Below, in pieces: positions 1 through 5,255 of a stretch of DNA of 6,701 bases. The stretch's first letter is position 1. Each line of letters begins with the position of its first letter. Position numbers and translations under genes: made by a program. The notes beneath the pieces were generated by a model. The model did not search any database. It had not been told where the DNA came from and worked only from the letters and a program-made list of their open reading frames with translations. The DNA is from JBEKEX01 sp050013615 (GTDB taxonomy: Bacteria > Chloroflexota > Anaerolineae > Anaerolineales > Anaerolineaceae), in NCBI GenBank assembly GCA_050013615.1, contig JBEKEX010000149.1, forward strand, positions 1-6,701. Direction: 5' to 3'.

Positions 1-376
1 GACGCCGGCCATGTCCTTGATTTTTGCCTTGGATGTGCAGCTCGACCGCATCCTCGAGGAAGGCTTGGAGACACGTTTCGCCCGCCACGCCGAGATGGCC
101 AAGCGCACCCAGGATTGGGCCATCAAGCATGGCATGCCGCCCCTGGCGCCGGAACCCTATCGTTCCAAAACCGTCTCCACCATTCAAAACAGCAAGAATA
201 TGGACATCAAGAATCTGAACAAATTCTTGCTCCAACGCGGTATGCGCATTGCCAACGGTTATGGGAAGATGAAAGACGTGACCTTCCGTATTGCCCACAT
301 GGGTGAGATCCAAACTTCCGACGTCGACAAATTGCTGGGCCTGATGGACGAATTCCTGGCACAAATGCCCAAATAA
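1..376 (+). CDS. Class V PLP-dependent aminotransferase (alanine-glyoxylate / serine-pyruvate type), C-terminal part
   Basis: The reading frame is open to the left edge (codons from position 2 read T-P-A before the first Met at 11), so this is the 3' end of a longer gene and the Met at 11 is internal. About 124 residues are visible of a family that is usually 360-390 long; the PLP lysine is outside the window. The visible part matches the small C-terminal domain of alanine-glyoxylate/serine-pyruvate aminotransferases: a TPAMSLIFALD segment, a long helix with ILEEGLETRFARH, and near the end TFRIAHMG. Its Arg (codon 287-289) corresponds to the family's substrate-carboxylate-binding Arg. Known members move amino groups between small amino acids (Ala, Ser) and 2-oxo acids such as glyoxylate or pyruvate in the cytosol. 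The exact substrate cannot be told from this part. The gene ends 16 bases before a strong hairpin terminator. Confidence 0.88.
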   Translation, partial: TPAMSLIFALDVQLDRILEEGLETRFARHAEMAKRTQDWAIKHGMPPLAPEPYRSKTVSTIQNSKNMDIKNLNKFLLQRGMRIANGYGKMKDVTFRIAHMGEIQTSDVDKLLGLMDEFLAQMPK

Positions 377-392
377 GAGAGTCGCTTAAACT

Positions 393-430
393 AAAACAGC
401 GCACACCTTAAAGGTGTGCGCTGTTTTCTT
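393..430. terminator. Bidirectional factor-independent terminator between convergent genes
   Basis: A perfect inverted repeat has arms at 393-409 and 411-427 (17 bases each, around A410; a real loop would open a few of the inner A-T pairs). The core is CAGCGCACACC pairing with GGTGTGCGCTG. The outer arm gives A-tract/T-tract ends: TTTTCTTT follows on the plus strand and TTTTAGTTT on the minus strand. It lies between the aminotransferase stop (376) and the S9 peptidase stop (438), so it can serve both converging genes. Confidence 0.9.
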
Positions 431-437
431 TAAAAGC

Positions 438-2324
438 TCATGCATTTCCGAATAAAACATATTGGAGCAGGAACTTTTCCACCTGCTGATAATAATCCAG
501 CACCGTTTCGGGCTTGCGGAAACCGTGTCCTTCCCCCTCGTAAAGGTGGTAGATGTACGGCACGTGATTGCGCTGCAGTGCCTGCACGATGATCTCCGCT
601 TGATCAGGCAGCACCACTTTATCCTCTTTCCCCTGGAAGACCGCCAGGGCATCGCGGATGGCATCGAGGTGGAATTGAGGAGACCAGGCGTGGAAGCGCG
701 CCGCGGCTTCGGGGAGGATTCCTACCAGCGTATCGTTATAATGTGCCTCGAACTTATGGGTTTCCAGGTTGAGCAGGAACAGGTTGGAAACGCCATACAG
801 GCAAATGCCTGCCTTGAACAAGCCAGGGTAGCGGATCAGGGCATTCAATACAGTAAACCCACCGGCGCTGCCGCCTCTGATCACCAGTCGTTTCGCATCT
901 GCCAGGCCCTGATCGATCAAGGCATGTGCAGCACCCGAAGCGTCTTCGGTATCCAGATCGCCCCAGTGCTGGCGCAGCGTCTCCCGGAACGTGCGGCCAT
1001 AACCGCTGCTGCCGCGGTAATTGACCTCCATGAAGGCGTAGCCGCGTGAGGTGAAATAAGCTGCCTCGGCGCTATAGCGTAGGGACGCCTCGGAGGTCGG
1101 CCCGCCATGGAAATTCAAGATGGCCGGCGGCAGCTCAGCACTAGTGAAGTTGGGGTTCGTCGGCGGATAATAAAAGCCTTGAACCAACGTTTTATCTTCA
1201 GTCTGCCAGGTCACCAGCCGCGGCGTCGGCAGGAAATCGAGTGCGATCATCTCAGAATCACAACGAGCTTCGATATGCAATGCCTGCCCATCCCAATGCA
1301 CCACGCGGTCAGGAATCGACGGTGCTGAAGCGATAAACGCGAGCTCGTCTTTTTGGGGATTGACCGAAAGCTGTTGGATCCAAGTGTAGGGCGAAACATC
1401 GATCGGCGTAGAATGTCCATTCCCCAACTCGACCTGCCACAGCGTGGCGCCGCCCTGCGCATAACGCAGATAATACAAGTTTTCTCCAGAATGACTCCAG
1501 CCGTACGAGCGGACCCCTTGCACCCAAGCCAGAGGTGCCAGAGCGAATCCGTCCCCTTTCACCAGCACCCGTTTTTCGCCGTTGGTGATATCCATCACCA
1601 CCAGGTCTTCCCAATCGCCATCTGCAGTCAGGTAGCTCAACCAACGCCCGTCAGGAGAAAAGCGGGGTTGGCTAACGGGGGTCCTCTCATCTCCTGCGAC
1701 CACACTTCGTGTGGTGATCCGCGGTGGTTCGCCTTCCAGCTTTGCCAGCACGATGCGCGCTCCATCCCAAGACATGTTGGGATGGTCCCATTCCACCCAG
1801 GACAGCATCTTGCCGGAAGGATGCCAAATGGGCTGCATGTAGAAATCTGCTACCACGGCCAGCTTGGCAGGCCAGGCGTGCCCCTCAGAGTCGACCATTC
1901 CCAACAGATCGGTCTTGCCGTCGCTGAACACGTAGATCAGCCATTTCCCGTCCGGTGAAAGCGTCGGCGAAACCGAGGCACCGAAGGGTGGTGTGAGCAG
2001 TGTAGCTTCACCCTGTCCCAAGCCGCGGGTGAACAACTGTCCGCCTCTATCGGTATAGAAAATGCGACCACCTGCCACGGTGAACTCCCCGCCGCCATAG
2101 CCAACGCCGCCGTGCACCGATTGTTCACTGGTCAGATCGCGACGGGCATCCCCTTCTACCCGACCTACCAACACGCCTCGGTCGGAACGTCCTTCCAGCC
2201 AAACCAGGGTACGGCCGTCGCTATCCCATTGAACGTCCTCCAAACGCAGGCGCTGACTGAGCATCCGCGGGCTGATGGGACTCTGCCACAAACCACAAGT
2301 CTCAATCGTTTTGGATTCAGTCAT
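438..2324 (-). CDS. S9 family serine peptidase (prolyl oligopeptidase / acylaminoacyl-peptidase type)
   Basis: A 628-residue, two-domain serine peptidase. Residues about 25-350 form a beta-propeller made of TolB/PD40-like blades; recognisable blade motifs include LSPDGKWLIYV (near 122), WHPSGKMLSWV (near 167), FSPDGRWLSYL (near 222) and WSHSGENLYYL (near 276). Residues about 380-628 are an alpha/beta-hydrolase domain with the oxyanion strand NFHGGP (404-409), NYRGSSGYGR (435-444), the nucleophile motif GGSAGG with Ser486, Asp568 in GKEDKV, and His600 in GEGHGF, so the catalytic triad is complete. No signal peptide is seen, so a cytosolic enzyme that trims short peptides, possibly acyl-blocked or proline-containing, is likely; family members differ in specificity. 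The ATG start is well supported: AGAGGAG (2332-2338) lies 7 bases upstream. The gene is monocistronic: a terminator for sixA sits upstream and a terminator follows its stop. I see no convincing promoter in 2325-2450. Confidence 0.93.
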   Translation of the reverse strand: MTESKTIETCGLWQSPISPRMLSQRLRLEDVQWDSDGRTLVWLEGRSDRGVLVGRVEGDARRDLTSEQSVHGGVGYGGGEFTVAGGRIFYTDRGGQLFTRGLGQGEATLLTPPFGASVSPTLSPDGKWLIYVFSDGKTDLLGMVDSEGHAWPAKLAVVADFYMQPIWHPSGKMLSWVEWDHPNMSWDGARIVLAKLEGEPPRITTRSVVAGDERTPVSQPRFSPDGRWLSYLTADGDWEDLVVMDITNGEKRVLVKGDGFALAPLAWVQGVRSYGWSHSGENLYYLRYAQGGATLWQVELGNGHSTPIDVSPYTWIQQLSVNPQKDELAFIASAPSIPDRVVHWDGQALHIEARCDSEMIALDFLPTPRLVTWQTEDKTLVQGFYYPPTNPNFTSAELPPAILNFHGGPTSEASLRYSAEAAYFTSRGYAFMEVNYRGSSGYGRTFRETLRQHWGDLDTEDASGAAHALIDQGLADAKRLVIRGGSAGGFTVLNALIRYPGLFKAGICLYGVSNLFLLNLETHKFEAHYNDTLVGILPEAAARFHAWSPQFHLDAIRDALAVFQGKEDKVVLPDQAEIIVQALQRNHVPYIYHLYEGEGHGFRKPETVLDYYQQVEKFLLQYVLFGNA

Positions 2325-2451
2325 TGAAATTCTCCTCTGACAAAGTATCGAAGGAAAACAACTTCATCACCTGAATAGCTATCCCGAACCAATCAAGAAT
2401 ATGAACGAAAACTTTCTATTAAAATAAACCATTTCCCCAAAGAGAGGCACG

Positions 2452-2484
2452 AATAAAAATACTGCCAGTCTCATCACTGGCAGT
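2452..2484 (-). terminator. Factor-independent terminator of sixA
   Basis: A perfect 9-bp stem, ACTGCCAGT (2461-2469) with ACTGGCAGT (2476-2484), has a 6-base loop. Read on the minus strand it is followed at once by ATTTTTATT (plus positions 2452-2460), a good U-tract. The plus-strand side has no T-run, so it works for minus-strand transcription leaving sixA, 21 bases after its stop. It separates sixA from the S9 peptidase gene downstream. Confidence 0.85.
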
Positions 2485-2505
2485 TCATCTATAAAAATTG
2501 ATGTC

Positions 2506-2994
2506 CTACTTTTCCCGCGGCCGCCGGACAGCTTTTAGCTCGCCTTCCACTGCCAGGCTCAACTCACTCCAGCTCTTGATCGGCAGCTTGATATAAGCAA
2601 CCGTGGCTGTCGGGAGCGATTCCACCTTGCGGCTGAGGATCTGCACCAATCCTTCCATCCCGGGGTTGTGCCCCACCACCAACACGCATTTGATCTCGTC
2701 CGGGACGGTCTTGAGCACTTCGACGATTGCCGAGGGCTCGGCCATATAGAGCGAATCGAGATAAATGATCTCCTCTTTATAGTCCACTTTTTCTGCCACG
2801 GCTTCGGCGGTTTTGCAAGCGCGCACGGCAGTGGAACTATAGATTCGTTGTGGGATCAGATCTTTTTCTTTGAGGAGTTTGCCCATGCGAGGGGCATCTT
2901 TTTCGCCGCGTTTGTTCAACGGGCGGTCGCGATCTGAAAGTTCCGGGAACTTCCAACTCGACTTGGCGTGACGCATCAATAAAAGTGTCTTCAT
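2506..2994 (-). CDS. sixA: SixA-type phosphohistidine phosphatase (histidine phosphatase superfamily)
   Basis: A 162-residue protein, the usual size for SixA (about 160). It starts with the family hallmark LLLMRHAKSSW (Arg8, phospho-accepting His9), followed by DRDRPLNKRG (21-30), SSTAVRACKTAE (53-64, with the phosphate-binding Arg58) and VVGHNPG (106-112, with the second catalytic His109). All core residues of the two-histidine branch of the phosphoglycerate-mutase-like superfamily are present. E. coli SixA removes phosphate from histidine of phosphotransfer proteins (ArcB HPt, and reportedly the nitrogen-PTS protein NPr); the partner here is unknown and no kinase gene is in the window. A GTG at 3025-3027 would add 11 residues, but I chose the ATG at 2992-2994: GAAGG (3001-3005) lies 6 bases upstream and the hydrophobic first strand begins right after it. 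It is divergent from the acyltransferase-like gene and followed by its own terminator. Confidence 0.92.
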   Translation of the reverse strand: MKTLLLMRHAKSSWKFPELSDRDRPLNKRGEKDAPRMGKLLKEKDLIPQRIYSSTAVRACKTAEAVAEKVDYKEEIIYLDSLYMAEPSAIVEVLKTVPDEIKCVLVVGHNPGMEGLVQILSRKVESLPTATVAYIKLPIKSWSELSLAVEGELKAVRRPREK

Positions 2995-3020
2995 GGTATA
3001 CCTTCTTCTTAGCCCAACCC

Positions 3021-3051
3021 TTATCACACGAATGAGTTAATGAAGTATAAC
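3021..3051 (+). promoter_or_regulatory. Weak candidate promoter of the acyltransferase-like gene
   Basis: TTATCA (3021-3026) and TATAAC (3046-3051) are separated by 19 bases, 4 of 6 and 5 of 6 to the sigma-70 consensus. The -10 overlaps the opposing -10 of sixA, so the two promoters could compete for polymerase. The long spacer makes this a weak call. Confidence 0.25.
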
Positions 3052-3052
3052 A
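3044..3052 (-). promoter_or_regulatory. Putative extended -10 promoter of sixA
   Basis: On the minus strand this reads TGTTATACT, an extended -10 (TGn followed by TATACT, 5 of 6 to TATAAT). No good -35 is seen at the usual distance, which an extended -10 can compensate. Transcription would start near 3037, giving a leader of about 40 bases before the sixA ATG. Prediction by motif only. Confidence 0.4.
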
Positions 3053-3067
3053 TAAGTTAATCGAGGC

Positions 3068-3083
3068 GATATGGCGCCATATC
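3068..3083. repeat. 16-base perfect palindrome over the start codon
   Basis: GATATGGC (3068-3075) is followed directly by its reverse complement GCCATATC (3076-3083). The palindrome includes the ATG at 3071 and begins one base after the likely ribosome site GAGG (3063-3066). It could be a protein-binding site just downstream of the promoter, an RNA hairpin that hides the start codon, or chance. Confidence 0.5.
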
Positions 3084-3847
3084 AACTTCCTACAGATTAT
3101 TATTTCAGGTTGGGTATTGCTTTAATATTTAATAGGAAGCGCTCGTTGCAGCGTGATGCACGCCATGCGCTGCAAAATCCGGCACCACCCTTGGAGGTGC
3201 GCGGCGCTGAGCATATCCCTGCCGGCGGTCGTTACCTGGTCACGGTCAACCATTACACTGCGCAAGGGCACAACGTGTTGTGGAGCGCCATTGCCATCAG
3301 CGCCGTGATCCCATCAGAGATGCACTGGGTGATGACCAATGCCTGGACGTTCCCTGGCAAGCCCTTGCGCAATTTGCTCCGCCGTGCCAGTGAACTATTC
3401 TTTGCCCGCCTGGCCGCAATTTACGATATCTCCCTGACACCGCCCATGCCGCCCGACCCGCGGGAGCAAGTGGCGCGTGCTTTGTCGATCCGCCACCTGC
3501 TGGCGTTTGCCCGCCAGGCACCTGAAGCCGTGATCGGTTTTGCACCTGAAGGGCGTGATTTTCCCGGCAACATCCTGGGTTGGCCGCCCTACGGTGCCGG
3601 CCGGTTGATGCTGGAACTGGCCCGTTTGGGCTATCGCATCCTCCCCGCGGGAGTGAACAAAGAAAACGATGTACTCGTCCTACGCTTTGGACCAGTTTAC
3701 AAATTGAAAGTGCCTGAAGAGTTAGTGAAGGATGAGCAAGACCGGCGTTCCAGCCGGCAGGTAATGGCACACATCGCCAGCCTGCTACCGCCACACTTAT
3801 GGGGTGACTTCGAGCCGGATGATCCATCTTCCCAACCGCAGCCATAA
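3071..3847 (+). CDS. PlsC-like lysophospholipid acyltransferase-fold protein, divergent
   Basis: A 258-residue protein resembling the glycerolipid acyltransferase (PlsC) fold. In order: VRGAEHIPAGGRYLVTVNHYT (43-63) looks like the strand leading into the family's block I; HWVMTNAWTFPGKPLRN (85-101) occupies the block II region; GFAPEGRDFPG (156-166) fits block III (usual form FPEGTRS), which binds the glycerol phosphate; and ILPAGVNKEN (190-199) fits block IV. Family enzymes transfer an acyl chain from acyl-ACP or acyl-CoA to lysophosphatidate or a similar acceptor at the inner membrane face. Here the HX4D motif is degenerate: His61 is present but the Asp position (66) is Gly, so activity is uncertain. 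No clear membrane span is seen. The ATG start has only a modest GAGG 4 bases upstream, but no other in-frame Met occurs before residue 84. The family assignment is an inference from motif order, not from a database match. Confidence 0.65.
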   Translation: MAPYQLPTDYYFRLGIALIFNRKRSLQRDARHALQNPAPPLEVRGAEHIPAGGRYLVTVNHYTAQGHNVLWSAIAISAVIPSEMHWVMTNAWTFPGKPLRNLLRRASELFFARLAAIYDISLTPPMPPDPREQVARALSIRHLLAFARQAPEAVIGFAPEGRDFPGNILGWPPYGAGRLMLELARLGYRILPAGVNKENDVLVLRFGPVYKLKVPEELVKDEQDRRSSRQVMAHIASLLPPHLWGDFEPDDPSSQPQP

Positions 3848-3887
3848 AGTATAGATGAATGAAGCTGCGCATGCCAATATTCGCTAT

Positions 3888-3917
3888 TTGGAAAGTGTCC
3901 GGCGATTGTGGTAAGAT
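3888..3917 (+). promoter_or_regulatory. Putative promoter of the zinc-ribbon membrane protein gene
   Basis: TTGGAA (3888-3893) and TAAGAT (3912-3917) have an 18-base spacer, each 4 of 6 to consensus. Transcription would begin near 3924, with a short leader holding the ribosome site CGGAG (3927-3931), 10 bases before the ATG. The preceding gene lies on the same strand 94 bases upstream, so read-through is also possible. Motif-based only. Confidence 0.35.
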
Positions 3918-3941
3918 GAAGCGAAACGGAGCAATATTGGT

Positions 3942-4904
3942 ATGAAAGCCCGACGCTTAGCCCTTTTGTTGGCATTGGTTTGTCTGTTATTCCCCACGCC
4001 GGTGCAAGCACAAACTGAAACCAGCTTCGACCAGGTGCAGGTAGTATTGTGGCCGGAATACGACCACCAAGCCGTGTTGGTCGATTTCTACATCGCTCTT
4101 TCTCCACAAACCACTCTGCCTGCCAATATCGTCCTGCGCTTGCCCACCAATGCAGAAAAGCCTTTGAAGATCGCTTTTCAAGGGTGGGATGGCATGCTGT
4201 ACAGCCTCAATGCCGTGACCGCACAATCCGGCGATTGGCAGCAAGTCTCGTTTTTCACACCCTACCCGGAATTGCGCATCGAATATTATGACCCCAACCT
4301 ATTGCGTAGCGGTGATAAACGCAGTTATCAATTTACTTGGCCGGTCGACTACGCCATCAAATCGCTATCCGTGCTGGTGCAGCAACCCCCCAACGCCAAC
4401 CAAATGACCATCAATCCCAATCTGGGCGGCAGTCACAAGAATTCGGATGGCTCCATTTATTATGCCGGCAGTTTTGGCTCGCTGGAAGCCGGGAACCAGT
4501 TCAGCTTGCAGATCAATTATGTAACTTCCTCCACGCTTTCTACGTCCGCCACCCTGCTGTCGGTGTCACCCACCCAACCCATCCAGCTGGAAAGCATATT
4601 CAACCGCTGGGCATCCTACCAGGTGGTGCCTTACCTGCTGGGCACCGGAGAAGGCATCGTGCTGGGGCTTGGGCTGCTGGTGGGCATTGCCCTGCCGGTT
4701 GCCTCGGTACTGCTTGTTTCAGGCATTTGGCAGCCCGACCTGGACACCTGGCGCAAACGCATCCGCCTGCCGTTGAACAAGTCGCACGACGACGTAAAAA
4801 AGGTGAGCTCGCTGGCCGAGATCTATTGTTACCAGTGCGGCAAGAAGGCCCAGCCCGGCGATATCTACTGCCGCTCGTGCGGGGCCAAATACAACTTTAA
4901 CTGA
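3942..4904 (+). CDS. Signal-peptide, single-TM protein with cytoplasmic zinc ribbon; function unknown
   Basis: 320 residues with clear topology. Residues 1-23 are a signal peptide (MKARR, hydrophobic core LALLLALVCLLF, probable cleavage after VQA). Residues about 24-230 are an exported domain rich in predicted beta strands and aromatic residues, with no Cys and no motif I recognise. Residues about 236-262 are one transmembrane helix (GIVLGLGLLVGIALPVASVLLV). The tail after it is basic (RKRIRLPLNK), consistent with a cytoplasmic location, and ends in a zinc ribbon: C296-x2-C299, ten residues, C310-x2-C313 (YCYQCGKK and IYCRSCGAKY). Zinc ribbons of this kind occur at the ends of many proteins, often as interaction modules. 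The architecture suggests a type I membrane protein coupling an outside domain to a cytoplasmic metal-binding tip; the task is unknown. Its neighbours (acyltransferase-like gene upstream, tRNA downstream) give no strong clue. The start is fixed by the signal peptide. Confidence 0.85.
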   Translation: MKARRLALLLALVCLLFPTPVQAQTETSFDQVQVVLWPEYDHQAVLVDFYIALSPQTTLPANIVLRLPTNAEKPLKIAFQGWDGMLYSLNAVTAQSGDWQQVSFFTPYPELRIEYYDPNLLRSGDKRSYQFTWPVDYAIKSLSVLVQQPPNANQMTINPNLGGSHKNSDGSIYYAGSFGSLEAGNQFSLQINYVTSSTLSTSATLLSVSPTQPIQLESIFNRWASYQVVPYLLGTGEGIVLGLGLLVGIALPVASVLLVSGIWQPDLDTWRKRIRLPLNKSHDDVKKVSSLAEIYCYQCGKKAQPGDIYCRSCGAKYNFN

Positions 4905-4910
4905 CATTCC

Positions 4911-4939
4911 TTGACTTGCCGGTATCGGAGTGTTATAAT
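4911..4939 (+). promoter_or_regulatory. Strong sigma-70 type promoter of the initiator tRNA gene
   Basis: TTGACT (4911-4916, 5 of 6) and TATAAT (4934-4939, 6 of 6) have the ideal 17-base spacer, and TGT just before the -10 adds an extended -10. Transcription would start near 4946, a few bases before the mature tRNA. It begins only 7 bases after the stop of the zinc-ribbon gene. This strength is typical of stable-RNA promoters. Confidence 0.85.
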
Positions 4940-4953
4940 CCGATTTCCAATGA

Positions 4954-5025
4954 TGCGGGGTAGAGCAGTGGCAGCTCGTCGGGCTCATAACCCGGAGGTC
5001 CTTGGTTCGAATCCAAGCCCCGCTA
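4954..5025 (+). tRNA. Initiator tRNA-Met (fMet), anticodon CAT
   Basis: A full cloverleaf can be drawn. The acceptor arm is 4954-4960 with 5018-5024; the D stem GAGC/GCTC is 4963-4966 with 4974-4977; the anticodon arm is 4979-4995 with loop CTCATAA (anticodon CAT at 4986-4988); the T arm is 5001-5017 with loop TTCGAAT. Three hallmarks mark it as the initiator and not elongator Met or the CAU Ile tRNA: three G-C pairs in a row at the bottom of the anticodon stem (4981-4983 with 4991-4993), A11-U24 in the D stem, and no Watson-Crick pair at position 1-72. The last is odd: T4954 faces T5024 (U-U) where bacteria usually have C1-A72. Discriminator A is 5025; the CCA tail is not encoded (CTA follows), so it would be added by the CCA enzyme. 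A near-consensus promoter precedes it and a strong terminator follows. Confidence 0.95.
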
Positions 5026-5033
5026 CTAAAAGC

Positions 5034-5062
5034 AAACCAGAACCCGTTGGGTTCTGGTTTTT
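5034..5062 (+). terminator. Factor-independent terminator of the tRNA gene
   Basis: A perfect 12-bp stem, AAACCAGAACCC (5034-5045) with GGGTTCTGGTTT (5049-5060), has a 3-base loop and is followed by further Ts, so the 3' side ends in TTTTT (5058-5062). It starts 8 bases after the mature tRNA 3' end, making the tRNA a single-gene transcript. Confidence 0.9.
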
Positions 5063-5154
5063 CGTTACCCAAAAGGGCCACCGCCGCGCCCCTTTCGCAT
5101 GACGGCAACCAGGCTAGCCAAAGAGCAGGTTGATGCCGGTCACTTCAAGTAATG

Positions 5155-5182
5155 AGAAATCCGCCCATCACGGCGGATTTCT
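5155..5182. terminator. Hairpin, possible terminator downstream of the ABC exporter operon
   Basis: A perfect 11-bp stem, AGAAATCCGCC (5155-5165) with GGCGGATTTCT (5172-5182), has a 6-base loop. The GC core with A/T outer pairs looks like a terminator, but neither side has a clean run of Ts after the stem. It lies 73 bases beyond the permease stop on the minus strand, so the exporter operon is the likely user. Confidence 0.5.
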
Positions 5183-5187
5183 GTGTG

Positions 5188-5230
5188 CTCCAAGTTTTTA
5201 AAGGGCATTTAGAAAGCAAAAACTTGAGAG
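5188..5230. other. Imperfect inverted repeat next to the permease 3' end
   Basis: CAAGTTTTT (5191-5199) pairs perfectly with AAAAACTTG (5218-5226), and CTC/GAG extends it past a one-base bulge; the loop is 18 bases. Its location between the permease stop and the 5155-5182 hairpin suggests an RNA 3'-end structure, but the A/T-rich stem is weak and it may have no function. The stretch 5063-5154 before these hairpins shows no gene or other element I can support. Confidence 0.35.
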
Positions 5231-5255
5231 GTTATCTTCTTCACCTCCGGTTGAA

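Noticed and set aside
462..1049. 195-residue plus-strand open frame
   Set aside because: It lies fully antisense within the S9 peptidase, whose opposite frame has a complete catalytic triad and a good ribosome site; its own product shows no motif.
1353..1958. 201-residue plus-strand open frame
   Set aside because: Antisense to the propeller domain of the S9 peptidase; composition is shadow-like (Pro, His, Arg, Gln rich) with no domain.
2506..3027. Longer sixA start at a GTG (3025-3027)
   Set aside because: The extra 11 residues are basic and unlike the family's N-terminus, and the ATG at 2992-2994 has a good ribosome site and places the MRHA motif at the usual distance.
3297..3872. 191-residue minus-strand open frame
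   Set aside because: Antisense to the acyltransferase-like gene; no recognisable motif, and the plus-strand frame carries ordered family-like blocks.
4337..4900. 187-residue plus-strand open frame in another phase
   Set aside because: Overlaps the zinc-ribbon gene, which has signal peptide, TM helix and paired CxxC motifs; this frame has none.
4954..5025. tRNA gene as an integration site for a mobile element
   Set aside because: No repeat of the tRNA 3' end, integrase or phage gene was seen in the window.
5072..5095. Short inverted repeat AAAGGG/CCCTTT after the tRNA terminator
   Set aside because: Only six pairs with a 12-base loop and no T-run; easily due to chance.
4719..5108. 129-residue minus-strand open frame containing GAWIRTKDLRVMSPTS
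   Set aside because: The central part is the antisense translation of the initiator tRNA; such peptides are a known class of spurious protein calls. The rest is antisense to the zinc-ribbon gene.
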